From the NCBI GenBank assembly GCA_965224225.1, contig CBDCZF010000030.1, positions 1 to 64,000 on the forward strand: a stretch of DNA of 64,000 bases. Direction: 5' to 3'. This stretch comes from CAJQQK01 sp965224225 (GTDB lineage Bacteria; Pseudomonadota; Alphaproteobacteria; Rhizobiales; Hyphomicrobiaceae). This document shows positions 36,209 to 44,900 of this stretch, piece after piece. The notes beneath the pieces are model-generated. The model was not told the origin of the DNA. It made no database searches and saw only the letters and a program-made list of their open reading frames with translations. Both the position numbers and the translations under genes were made by a program. Every line of letters starts with the position of its first letter. Position 1 is the first letter of the stretch.

Positions 36209-37159
36209 GTGAGTGGCGCTGAACGTCAATGGCCCGGCTTTCGACATTTGACGGTTGCGGTGAAGATCGCAGTTTCGATCGCACTGCTTGTCTGGGTTTT
36301 TCGCCAGTCGGATGTTCTTCTGTTGAGCGAGCGCTTCACCGGCGAATTCGCGTTTCGCTTTGCTGTCGTTACAGCGGTCCAATTCGCTCTTGCTTTGCCG
36401 CTCTGTTTGAGGTGGTGGCTTGTCCTCAGGGCGGGCAATCGAGAGCTGCCATTCGGGCTCTCAATGCGGCTCACTCTTGTCGGGAAATTCTTCAACCAAT
36501 GCCTGCCGACATCAATCGGGGGTGATGCCTATCGGGTCTGGCAACTCAAGCGTTTGGGCATGGATGCAAAGAGCGGTTTGGCGAGTGTGATTGTCGATCG
36601 CCTGCTGGCGCTGATCAGTATCGCGCCCATACTTCTGGCTGCGCTGGTGCTGTTGCCTGAGCTTGGCGAAGCTCATAATGTCCGCGCGACGACGTTCGGT
36701 GTGGTGCTTCTTCTTCTGGTAGTGGGAGCGGTTGTCCCGGCAGTGCCATGGTTAATCGATCGCCTGCCTCTCGGCGCGCCGAAGGGGTTCGCAACGGTCC
36801 TGGAGACGCATCTCGACGGCCTGCTTCGACGACCGATGCAGCTGCTGGTGACGATCGTGCTTTCTGCGGTGATCCAGCTTTCGGCAGGATGGTCCGTATG
36901 GTTCCTGGCGAGCTACATCGATAACTCGGTATCTTTCGTGACCATCCTGCTGCTGATGCCGCTGGTCATCGTGATCACGTTGCTGCCGGCCTCAATCAAC
37001 GGTTGGGGACTGCGCGAAAGTGCGATCATCGGGATCTTCGCCTGGGGCCTCGAGATGCCGCAGGCTGCGCTGGTTGCCGGTTCTTTGGGCTACGGCCTGG
37101 CCGTGCTGGTGTCCAGTCTGCCCGGCTTGGTCGTCTGGCTGTTCGACGATAGGGAGTGA
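36209..37159 (+). CDS. lysylphosphatidylglycerol synthase TM-region / YbhN (UPF0104) family membrane protein
   Basis: A 316-residue polytopic membrane protein with about eight segments, including FFNQCLPTSIGGDAYRVWQL near residue 95, the conserved block of the YbhN/LPG_synthase_TM family, and LPASINGWGLRESAIIGIF near 255. Family members include the membrane half of MprF and proteins acting in lipid transport. It starts at GTG 36209, 6 bases after the GT2 stop, so the pair is likely co-transcribed and may handle lipid-linked sugars. Confidence 0.8.
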   Translation: MSGAERQWPGFRHLTVAVKIAVSIALLVWVFRQSDVLLLSERFTGEFAFRFAVVTAVQFALALPLCLRWWLVLRAGNRELPFGLSMRLTLVGKFFNQCLPTSIGGDAYRVWQLKRLGMDAKSGLASVIVDRLLALISIAPILLAALVLLPELGEAHNVRATTFGVVLLLLVVGAVVPAVPWLIDRLPLGAPKGFATVLETHLDGLLRRPMQLLVTIVLSAVIQLSAGWSVWFLASYIDNSVSFVTILLLMPLVIVITLLPASINGWGLRESAIIGIFAWGLEMPQAALVAGSLGYGLAVLVSSLPGLVVWLFDDRE

Positions 37160-37264
37160 AGGGGTGGCGGCACTATCCGGCCTTATCCGGCCATGATAAT
37201 AAGTTTCGCACGAGAGATCGCCTGCTAAATTTCAGGACTTCTAATTCAAGACAAGGACACTGCC

Positions 37265-38311
37265 GTGGTTCACGCAATTGATGTCAGTCAGGCGGTTGGC
37301 AATACGCCGCTGATCAAGCTGAGGCGTGCTTCGGAGGAGACCGGCTGCACGATCCTTGGCAAGGCAGAGTTCATGAACCCTGGTCAGTCGGTCAAGGACC
37401 GCGCGGCACTGTTCATCATCCGCGATGCCCTCGCCAGGGGCAAGCTCAAGCCTGGCGGCACGATCGTCGAGGGTACTGCCGGCAACACCGGTATCGGCCT
37501 TACTGTGATCGGTACGGCGCTCGGCTTCAAATGCGTCATCGTCATTCCTGAAACGCAGAGCCAGGAAAAGAAGGATGCTTTGCGCCTGCTCGGAGCCGAG
37601 TTGGTCGAGGTGCCGGCTCAGCCATACAGGAATCCGAACAACTACGTGAAGTATTCCGCCCGTCTCGCCGACGCACTGGCCCGCGAGCTGCCGGGCGGTG
37701 CCGTGTGGGCCAATCAGTTCGACAATGTCGCCAACCGTCAGGCCCATATCGAGACGACGGCGCCGGAGATTTTTGCTGCGACTGACGGCAAGGTTGACGG
37801 TTTTGCCTCGGCGGTCGGCTCAGGCGGCACGCTTGCCGGTGTCTCGATGGGGCTCAAGGATAAGCGAAGCGAAATTCAGATTGCGCTCGCTGATCCGCCG
37901 GGCGCGGCGCTCTACAACTATTACAAGTATGGTGAGCTAAAAGCCGAGGGCTCCTCGATTACGGAAGGGATCGGCCAGGGACGGATTACCGCGAATCTAG
38001 AAGACGCCGTCGTCGATCACGCCTACCATATCCCCGATGAGCGAGCGGTCGCCATCGTCTTCCAACTCCTGCAGGAAGAGGGCTTGTGCGTCGGCGCATC
38101 AACCGGTGTCAATGTCGCCGGTGCGATCGACCTGGCAAAGGAAATGGGGCCCGGCCACACGATCGTGACGGTGCTTTGTGACTATGGCTCGCGGTATCAG
38201 TCGAAACTGTTCAATCCAGAATTTTTGCGCGAGAAGGATCTGCCGGTGCCTGAATGGCTCGCCGGCCCGCCGGCCCGGATACCGAGCGTTTTCGAAGAGG
38301 TCGATGAGTGA
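37265..38311 (+). CDS. cysK: cysteine synthase A
   Basis: A 348-residue fold-type II PLP enzyme. It opens AVGNTPLIKLRRASEETGC, has the Schiff-base lysine in NPGQSVKDRAA, the substrate-binding EGTAGNTGIGLTVIG, and the PLP-phosphate loop GSGGTLAGVS. It joins O-acetylserine and sulfide to make cysteine. It is longer than E. coli CysK by some 25 residues, mainly at the C-terminus. The start is a GTG at 37265. AlaX and sseA follow on the same strand; together they touch sulfur and amino-acid metabolism. Confidence 0.9.
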   Translation: MVHAIDVSQAVGNTPLIKLRRASEETGCTILGKAEFMNPGQSVKDRAALFIIRDALARGKLKPGGTIVEGTAGNTGIGLTVIGTALGFKCVIVIPETQSQEKKDALRLLGAELVEVPAQPYRNPNNYVKYSARLADALARELPGGAVWANQFDNVANRQAHIETTAPEIFAATDGKVDGFASAVGSGGTLAGVSMGLKDKRSEIQIALADPPGAALYNYYKYGELKAEGSSITEGIGQGRITANLEDAVVDHAYHIPDERAVAIVFQLLQEEGLCVGASTGVNVAGAIDLAKEMGPGHTIVTVLCDYGSRYQSKLFNPEFLREKDLPVPEWLAGPPARIPSVFEEVDE

Positions 38312-38366
38312 GGCCGGTCCGCCGGACCAGAAGCTCATCGCCAGCACCTGAGCGAGATCTTGAGCG

Positions 38367-39086
38367 ATGACAGAACCGCTGTTCCGCGATGATGCCTATC
38401 AGCGTACAGCCGAGGCAACCGTCAGGGCCGTCAATGAACGTGGCGGCATCATCCTCGACCGCACGATCTTTTATGCGACCTCGGGTGGCCAACCGGGGGA
38501 CCGGGGACGGCTGGTATTCGATGGCCAGGACTGCCCGATTGCGACGACCGTTTACGACAGTGACCGGTCAACGATCGTGCATGTGCCCGAGGAAGGCAGC
38601 GTGCTGCCCGAAGCAGGTGCCACAGTCATGCTCGAACTCGACTGGGACCAGCGCCACGCTTTTATGCGTATCCATACGGCGCTGCACCTGCTCTGCAGCC
38701 TGATCCCGTTTCCGGTGACCGGCGGCCAGATCAGCGCCGGCGAGGGGCGGCTCGACTTCGACATTGCTGATGCCGGCGCCATCGATAAGGAAGATCTCAA
38801 CTCGAAGCTCAACGCCCTGGTCGAGGCCGATCATCCGGTCACTTCGCTCTGGATCACAGATCAAGAACTGGCCGCTAATCCCGAGATGGTGCGCACCATG
38901 GCGGTCAAGCCGCCGATGGGCAGCGGCCGGGTCCGCCTCGTTTCGATCGGCGAGAACGCTGCCGTCGACCTGCAGCCCTGCGGCGGCACACACGTTGCCT
39001 CGACCGCCGATATCGGCAAAATCGCGGTGACCAAGATCGAAAAGAAGGGCAGGCAGAACCGCCGCGTGCGGCTGGCCTTTGCCTGA
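38367..39086 (+). CDS. alaX: alanyl-tRNA editing protein AlaX
   Basis: A 239-residue free-standing editing domain. The zinc site is the HxxxH of HTALHLLC near residue 100 and CxxxH of CGGTHV near residue 205, as in the AlaRS editing domain. GGIILDRTIFYATSGGQPGDRG matches the N-terminal glycine-rich barrel that AlaX-M proteins carry. It hydrolyses Ser- or Gly-tRNA(Ala) in trans. It lies 55 bases after cysK and 35 bases before sseA, probably one transcript. Confidence 0.9.
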   Translation: MTEPLFRDDAYQRTAEATVRAVNERGGIILDRTIFYATSGGQPGDRGRLVFDGQDCPIATTVYDSDRSTIVHVPEEGSVLPEAGATVMLELDWDQRHAFMRIHTALHLLCSLIPFPVTGGQISAGEGRLDFDIADAGAIDKEDLNSKLNALVEADHPVTSLWITDQELAANPEMVRTMAVKPPMGSGRVRLVSIGENAAVDLQPCGGTHVASTADIGKIAVTKIEKKGRQNRRVRLAFA

Positions 39087-39121
39087 TAACGTTTGATTCC
39101 AACCATTAGGGGAGGAGTGGC

Positions 39122-39989
39122 ATGCCGGATCTCAGCGGGCGCTACATCGTTGAAACGAACTGGCTGGCAGAGCATCTCGACGCGCCCGATCTGGTGCTGC
39201 TCGATGGTTCGCTGCACCTGCCGACGTCGGGGCGAAACGCGCGCGCGGAATACGATGCAGAACACATTCCGGGCGCGATGTTCTTCGATATCGACCTCGT
39301 AGCCGATGACAAGAATCCGCTGCCGCACATGCTGCCCCCGCCGGTCAAGTTTTCCTCGATGATGAAGAAGATGGGCATTGGCGACGGCATGCGCGTCGTT
39401 GCCTACGACAGTGAGGGGATTTATTCGGCGGCCCGCGTCTGGTGGATGTTCCGCACGATGGGGCACGAGGACGTTGCGGTTCTGAATGGCGGCCTCAAGA
39501 AATGGAAGGCAGAAAACCGACCGACGACCGACGAGCCGCCGCGGGCGCGCTCGGAACGCCATTTCACCTCGCGTTTCAATTCGGCCCTGGTCCGCGATAT
39601 CGATGACATCAAGGCGATTGTCACCAACGGCGGCGAGCAGATCGTCGATGCCCGCTCGGCAGGGCGGTTTCGCGGTGAGGCTGCCGAGCCCGCGCCAAGG
39701 ATTGCGCTCCGGCCACATGCCCGGCGCCCTCAATGTTCCGTTCACGACGCTGCTCGAGGCCGACGGCAAGTTGAAATCTGCCGGCGATCTGGCCGCCATC
39801 TTCGCAGCAGCAGGCGTCGATGTTCACAAGCCGACCACGACGAGTTGCGGTTCCGGCGTCACCGCCGGCGTCCTGTCGCTGGCGCTCGCCGTCCTCGGCA
39901 ATCCGGATGCGGCCGTCTATGACGGTTCCTGGAGCGAATGGGGCCACGAGGAGAGCGGTGGCCAGGTCGTTAAACCAACCGGGGCGTGA
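39122..39989 (+). pseudogene. sseA: 3-mercaptopyruvate sulfurtransferase with one +1 frameshift
   Basis: Corrected length is 288 residues with two rhodanese domains. The first has DARAEYDAEHIPGAMFFDID-like sequence and YDSEGIYSAARVWWMFR; the second has the catalytic cysteine in SCGSGVTAG (CG-S-G-V/T-T type), which marks mercaptopyruvate rather than thiosulfate sulfurtransferase. The frame breaks at the CCC of 39689-39691; removing one C restores the EPRQGLRSGHMPGALNVPF-type join. ATG 39122 follows GGGGAGGAG. The active site is preserved, so a single sequencing error or very recent mutation is likely. Confidence 0.82.
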
Positions 39990-40020
39990 TCGGGTTCGTG
40001 AAACAAGCAAGAGGCCGGAT

Positions 40021-40464
40021 TTGACGACCATCAGGATCAAGCGGCTGCCCGGTGGTGGCACATTGGACCTGCCGACCTATCAGACCGAAGGCTCGGCCGG
40101 CTTTGATCTGGCGGCTGCGGTTGACGGCGAGATCGAACTCGCGCCCGGCGATCGTGCCTTGGTGCCGACCGGGCTGATGCTCGAGATTCCTCCCGGCTTC
40201 GAAGTGCAGATCCGGCCGCGCTCGGGCCTGGCGGCGCGCCATGGCGTTACCGTTCTCAATGCGCCGGGAACCATCGACAGCGACTATCGCGGCGAGGTGC
40301 AGGTCATCCTGATCAACCTCGGTCGCGAACCGTTTGTGATTCGACGCGGTGAACGCATTGCACAGGCGGTGCTCGCCACCGTCACGCGGGCTGAAATCAT
40401 CGAGGCCGACGAACTCGATGAGACCGGGCGCGGTGCCGGCGGGTTCGGTTCGACCGGGGCATGA
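40021..40464 (+). CDS. dut: deoxyuridine 5'-triphosphate nucleotidohydrolase (dUTPase)
   Basis: A 147-residue trimeric dUTPase. The five motifs are visible: SAGFDLAAA, PRSGLAARHG, GTIDSDYRGEV, RIAQAVLATV and the glycine-rich GRGAGGFGSTG at the C-terminus. It hydrolyses dUTP to dUMP, keeping uracil out of DNA. The open frame extends upstream into sseA, but family length and an AGAGG site favour the TTG at 40021; there is no ATG nearby. Confidence 0.93.
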   Translation: MTTIRIKRLPGGGTLDLPTYQTEGSAGFDLAAAVDGEIELAPGDRALVPTGLMLEIPPGFEVQIRPRSGLAARHGVTVLNAPGTIDSDYRGEVQVILINLGREPFVIRRGERIAQAVLATVTRAEIIEADELDETGRGAGGFGSTGA

Positions 40465-40547
40465 CGCCCCACAGGGTCCACATTGCCGGTCATGAGCCGA
40501 TCCACTACCTATAGGCGATCCCATTACCGTACCGGAGGCTCGGGCGC

Positions 40548-41357
40548 ATGAGCAGGCTGACGCCGGAAGAAATCGAACGCTACAAGCGCCATCTCGTGCT
40601 GCGCGAGGTTGGCGGCCAGGGCCAGCAGAAACTGAAGCAGGCGCGTGTGCTGCTGATCGGAGCCGGCGGCCTCGGCTCGCCGTTGCTCGTTTATCTCGCA
40701 GCCGCCGGCGTCGGTACGATCGGCATCGTCGATGACGACGTCGTCTCGCTTTCCAACCTGCAGCGCCAGATCGCGCATGACACCGCGGCGATCGGCCGAC
40801 CCAAGGTCGAGAGCGCCGTCGACACCGTGGCCCGCCTCAACCCGCACGTCGTCGTCGAGCCCCACAACCTGCGCATCGACCACGCCAACGCGATCGATCT
40901 CATCTCACAATACGACGTCATTGCCGATGGTTCGGACAACTTCGCGACGCGCTACCTGGTCTCGGACGCCTGCTACCTGGCCAAGCGGCCGCTGGTGTTT
41001 GCAGCGCTCGGGCCGTTCGATGGCTATGTGACGACCTTCAAGCCACATGAATCCGATGAGGACGGCACGCCTTATCCAAGCTACCGCTGCCTGTTCCCCG
41101 AAGCACCGAGCGGGGAAGCCGTGTTCAACTGTTCGGAGGTCGGCATCTTAGGCGCGGTGGCCGGCGTCATGGGTACGCTGCAGGCGGTCGAGATCCTGAA
41201 GGAGATTACCGGCGCCGGTGAGAGCATGGCCGGGCACCTGACCATCTACGACGCTCTCGGCGGTCGCTTCCAGACGATCAAGCTCAAGTGGGATCCGAAC
41301 AATCCGCTGTCAGGGAAAGCGGCGACGATCAGGGATTTGAGTGGGCATGCGGGGTGA
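40548..41357 (+). CDS. moeB: MoeB/ThiF/HesA family adenylyltransferase
   Basis: A 269-residue E1-like enzyme. The nucleotide-binding GAGGLGSPLLVYLAAAGVGTIGIVDDD is near residues 37-63, with NLQRQIAHD after it and DGSDNFATRYLVSDAC near 127. It adenylates the C-terminal glycine of a small sulfur-carrier such as MoaD or ThiS. The zinc-binding CxxC pairs of E. coli MoeB are not seen; only YRCLFPE and NCSEVG cysteines remain. No rhodanese domain is attached. MoeB versus ThiF cannot be decided from context. Confidence 0.82.
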   Translation: MSRLTPEEIERYKRHLVLREVGGQGQQKLKQARVLLIGAGGLGSPLLVYLAAAGVGTIGIVDDDVVSLSNLQRQIAHDTAAIGRPKVESAVDTVARLNPHVVVEPHNLRIDHANAIDLISQYDVIADGSDNFATRYLVSDACYLAKRPLVFAALGPFDGYVTTFKPHESDEDGTPYPSYRCLFPEAPSGEAVFNCSEVGILGAVAGVMGTLQAVEILKEITGAGESMAGHLTIYDALGGRFQTIKLKWDPNNPLSGKAATIRDLSGHAG

Positions 41358-41541
41358 TGATTTTCATGGCCAGGCGCGAACTCAGTTCGCACGGCAGCAA
41401 GCATAGGGTGCGCTCGCGCCTGTCGCACGTATTGCGGATCATCTCTGCTTTCGCAGGCGCCCAACACCGACCGGCGCCTGCAATCGGCGTTCTGCTGCCG
41501 CTCACGCACACTACGGCTCCGTCCGCCGCTCAGTTCGCCGC

Positions 41542-42372
41542 TCAGTTTGCCATGAACACCGGTAGCTCGGTATGGGCCAGGATCTGGCTGGTGGCGCCGC
41601 CGAGGATCATTTGGCGGATGCGGCTTTGCGTATAGGCGCCCTTGAAGAGCAGGTCACAATTGAGTTTCTGCGCCTCCTCGAGGATCGCGACGCCGGGTCG
41701 GCGGCCGTGTAGCGGCACGGTCAGTTCCGCCGCATCGACACCGTGCCGCGACAGGTAGCCGGCCAGAGCCGCACCATCGGGCCCCGGCACCGTAACGTCC
41801 TCGATCGTGAGGACGGTGACCTTTTCCGCCTTCTTGATCAACTCGATGCCGAAGCCGACGGTGCGCGCCGATTCCGTGCTTTGGTTCCACGAGATCACGA
41901 CATTCTTGCCGAAGGTCGCCAGCGGCTTGGGCGGTGCGACCATGATCGGCCGGCCGCCGTCGAAAAGGGCGGCCTCGAGCGTCGTCATGCGCGGCCCTTC
42001 GCCGGTCGAGGCCGGCCGTCCGACGACGGTTGCATCATAGACGCGCGAAATCGAAGCGATCTGGTTGTCGTCGACCGGCGCGTCGCTCGCCCACTCCATC
42101 GTCGCACCGCCTGCATCGGTTGCCTTATCGACGTGATCGCGTTTGAAGGCATCGAAGCTTCCGCGCGCGCCGGCAAAGGCCTCACTGTCTTCCTGGTCCG
42201 AGGGCGGGAAGGTCACGGCGACGATCGGTTCGGCGCCGACGACCTGATAGTAAACCGGCCTGAGTGCCAGGGCTGATACCCTGGCACCGAACAGTTTCGC
42301 GGTCTGCCAGGCGACCTGTAGGCAGCTTTCCGCGCCGGCCGTGTGTTCAACGGGTAGCAGGATGGATTTCAT
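41542..42372 (-). CDS. universal stress protein family, two-domain
   Basis: A 276-residue protein with two Usp-like halves. The N-terminal half starts MKSILLPVEHTAGAESCLQVAWQ; the C-terminal half has NVVISWNQSTESARTVGFGIELI and ends CDLLFKGAYTQSRIRQMILGGATSQILAHTELPVFM, which contains the G-x2-G-type nucleotide motif expected of ATP-binding Usp proteins (GGATSQIL). Exact role is unknown. It is the last gene of the minus-strand group below the cpa genes, with 150 bases between. Confidence 0.82.
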   Translation of the reverse strand: MKSILLPVEHTAGAESCLQVAWQTAKLFGARVSALALRPVYYQVVGAEPIVAVTFPPSDQEDSEAFAGARGSFDAFKRDHVDKATDAGGATMEWASDAPVDDNQIASISRVYDATVVGRPASTGEGPRMTTLEAALFDGGRPIMVAPPKPLATFGKNVVISWNQSTESARTVGFGIELIKKAEKVTVLTIEDVTVPGPDGAALAGYLSRHGVDAAELTVPLHGRRPGVAILEEAQKLNCDLLFKGAYTQSRIRQMILGGATSQILAHTELPVFMAN

Positions 42373-42522
42373 CGTCGCTCACCTCTCGTTTCATGCATTG
42401 CCTTGAACAGCATGATTCGAAAACGCCGGAAATTCAAACCCGGCGTTGCAAAGAGGTTTCATCCCGGCCGGATCGACCGCTGATGCAGCCTACAAGAGCG
42501 GTTCTGCGGGCCTTCGCACTCC

Positions 42523-42891
42523 TTACCTCGTTGCCGCAGGTTTGGCGGGTCCCTCATTTGCCGGCTTGTCAGCTTCGCCGGCCGTTCCTGCGTACTCCCG
42601 ATAGGTGTTCTCGGCGCGCTGGCCGTCCCAGCTACGGTGCCGGTCAAACGCTGACGGCGGCCAGGGATCGATCGCGTGGATGCCCTTGTTGGCGGCCTGG
42701 GCATCGCCCGACGTCATTTCGATCTTGTCGCTACCGCCCCAGGTGTAGCGGTTTGGTGAGCCGGCGCCCGAGCTTTGCAGGCAGCCCGCCAGCGCGACAG
42801 AGAGGGCAAGGCAGGCAGCCAGGCTCGCGATTCGTCGCGATCCTTTCGGGGCGGCCTGCGCCGGTGTCGGCTTTGCAAGGTTGGCGGTCAT
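42523..42891 (-). CDS. small lipoprotein next to the cpa genes
   Basis: A 122-residue protein with a lipoprotein signal peptide: positive n-region, hydrophobic ASLAACLALSVALAG, and Cys37 in the lipobox LAGC. The mature part, rich in Ala, Ser, Asp and Trp, has no family I recognise. It starts one base after the cpaC stop codon, so it belongs to the pilus operon and may be a small outer-membrane partner of the CpaC secretin; that is inference. Confidence 0.65.
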   Translation of the reverse strand: MTANLAKPTPAQAAPKGSRRIASLAACLALSVALAGCLQSSGAGSPNRYTWGGSDKIEMTSGDAQAANKGIHAIDPWPPSAFDRHRSWDGQRAENTYREYAGTAGEADKPANEGPAKPAATR

Positions 42892-42892
42892 G

Positions 42893-44407
42893 TCAGCGCT
42901 CGCTTCTGGTTAGCTTGATGATGTGGCCGTAGTGGTCCGGTGTCGGTGCCCGGCTCGGCAGGCGAACTGGCGGCAGGGCGCGGGCCCACTCGTCCTTGCC
43001 CTTGAGAAAGAATTCCTTCTCGGTGCTGCCGCGCGTGAGATCGTGCGGTGTCACCAGACGCTCGCCGGGCCGCGCCGCCTGCACCAGGCGTGGCGTCACG
43101 ATGATGACGAGGTCGGTTTCCTGCTTCTTGTATTCGGCACTGCGGAACAGGGCGCCGAGCACCGGCACATCACCGATCCAGGGCAGTTGCAGGCTGAGGC
43201 GGGTGTTCGCGTGCTGCAAAAGCCCGGCGATCGCGAAGCTTTGCCCGTTGTGCAGTTCGATTGCGGTTTGCGCACGCCGGACGACGAGGCCCGGGATGCG
43301 CACGTCGGCAATCACCACGCCGGCCGTGTCATCGAGTTCGCTGACTTCCGGCTCGATCTGCAGGTTGATCAGGCCATCGGAAAGCACGGTCGGTGTGAAC
43401 TTCAGGCCGACACCGAATTTCTTAAACTCGATGACGATCTTGTTGTCGTCCGAGGCGACCGGGAAAGGGAATTCGCCGCCCGCCAGGAAGCTTGCCGCAA
43501 CGCCTGATAGCGTCACCAGGTTGGGCTCTGCCAGGCGCCGGGCGAGGCCGCGTTCTTCAAGCGCGCTGACGATCAGGTCGACGTTGGTGCCGCCGCTCAG
43601 CAAGCGCGCGATCATCGAACCGAACGGCGCGGCGCCTGAGGGCAGGATGGTGGCTGCCAGCGCCTCGCCGACAATCCCGGCCTGCTGGCCGGTGTCGGAA
43701 TTGAACCGGCTTGACCTGACACGCGTGCCAAGGCCGAGTTCGCGCGAGGCATTGCGCGATGCCTCGATGAAGCGCACCTCAAGCATCACCTGTTGGGTAG
43801 AGCGAACCTCGAGCGCATTGGTGACTGCGTTCGGCGCGTACTGGTTGGCGATCTTCATCGCCTTGTCTGCGGCCCGCCCGTCGCCGACCGTGCCGCTCAA
43901 GAGCAGCATACCGTTGGCATGGCTCACTTGGATGCGGTTGTACGGCAGGTTCTTGCGTAATTTGGCAATCAGGTCATTCATGTCCGGCGTGACGTTGATC
44001 TCGACGGTCGCCAGCATGTTTTTTTCTGTGTCGAGCAGGGCAAGGTTGGTCGAGCCGATTTTCTTGCCGACCACATAGAGCAGGTTTTCGGTCAGCGGCA
44101 CGATGTCGGCGATCTTATCGTCGGCGATCAGCGCCTTCGAAAAGGGCCGCTCGGTCTCGACGACGACCGATTTGTGGGCGACGACATTGATCTCGGATAC
44201 GCTAGTGTTGATCACTTTGGCGCCGGCACCGGAGATGCGCGCGATTTCGCCGTTGGCTTGCGCGTTCTCGGTCGAACCTGTTGCCAGCAGCGCAATGCCG
44301 GCCAAGGCGAGCAAGCGGGTGATGGAAACGAGGTTGGATGGTTTTTCGATTGGTTGGAAAGCAGTCTTGCAAACGTTGTGTTTGCAGAGCGTCACGAAGC
44401 TTCGCAT
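42893..44407 (-). CDS. cpaC: type II/III-type secretin of the Flp/Tad pilus (CpaC/RcpA)
   Basis: A 504-residue secretin. After a signal peptide (LLALAGIALLATGSTENAQA) comes the pilus secretin N-domain KSVVVETERPFSKALIADDKIADI, a BON-type segment, and the C-terminal secretin domain with VMLEVRFIEASRNASRELG, EPNLVTLSGVAASFLAGGEFPFPV and SFAIAGLLQ. It forms the outer-membrane channel for the Tad pilus. ATG 44407 follows AGGTGAG; the GTG 9 bases earlier lacks a site. Confidence 0.9.
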   Translation of the reverse strand: MRSFVTLCKHNVCKTAFQPIEKPSNLVSITRLLALAGIALLATGSTENAQANGEIARISGAGAKVINTSVSEINVVAHKSVVVETERPFSKALIADDKIADIVPLTENLLYVVGKKIGSTNLALLDTEKNMLATVEINVTPDMNDLIAKLRKNLPYNRIQVSHANGMLLLSGTVGDGRAADKAMKIANQYAPNAVTNALEVRSTQQVMLEVRFIEASRNASRELGLGTRVRSSRFNSDTGQQAGIVGEALAATILPSGAAPFGSMIARLLSGGTNVDLIVSALEERGLARRLAEPNLVTLSGVAASFLAGGEFPFPVASDDNKIVIEFKKFGVGLKFTPTVLSDGLINLQIEPEVSELDDTAGVVIADVRIPGLVVRRAQTAIELHNGQSFAIAGLLQHANTRLSLQLPWIGDVPVLGALFRSAEYKKQETDLVIIVTPRLVQAARPGERLVTPHDLTRGSTEKEFFLKGKDEWARALPPVRLPSRAPTPDHYGHIIKLTRSER

Positions 44408-44898
44408 TGCACTCACCTGAGCAACTATCGATCACGAACGGTGGCACGCTTTACCGACGCTAACGGACTGACAAACTCCTCGATTGATTGACCAACGCCG
44501 AACTTGAAATTGCAGGCTCATGCATTGCTCGCTGCCAGGTCGAAAGGCAACGTGGCAGGCGGGCTTGTTCCCGGTATACACACGGGGTGAATTCGGCACT
44601 TGTGCTGTTGCCGGCGAGCGTGCCGAAAACTGATTCGGCAGGCGCGAACGGCTTCCTGTCACGGGCGCAGTTTGCTGCGAGCGATCGGGCCGCAAGAGCG
44701 TTTCCGGTCATGTCGGGAACGCTAAAGGCCTCGAACGAGGCCCCCGCACTTAGCGCCGCCCGCGCGGATGCCCGAGCGCGAGCGAGGAATAGCCGTGAGC
44801 GAAAAGCAGTGACACAGGCCTCGAACGAGGCCCGGCGCTTAGCGCCGCCCGCGCGGATGCCCGAGCGCAAGCGAGGAATAGCCGTGAGCGAAAACGAT
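44408..44898. other. 491-base gap between cpaC and cpaB with repeat copies
   Basis: The cpaB and cpaC genes are on the same strand but separated by an unusually long gap. The half next to cpaB (44694-44900) contains two copies related to the 117-bp repeat found near cheD. The rest, 44408-44693, shows no gene. Confidence 0.5.
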
Positions 44899-44900
44899 CT
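44694..44900. repeat. two degenerate copies of the 117-bp hairpin repeat downstream of cpaB
   Basis: Both copies share GGCCTCGAACGAGGCC, CTTAGCGCCGCCC and GCGAGGAATAGCCG with the tandem repeats at 46676-47026. The second copy begins near 44817 and lacks the first hairpin. The array ends at the cpaB stop codon, as the other array ends at the cheD stop codon. Confidence 0.7.

Noticed and set aside
39820..39870. Selenocysteine in sseA
   Set aside because: The catalytic codon is TGC (Cys); the defect is a frameshift, not an in-frame TGA.
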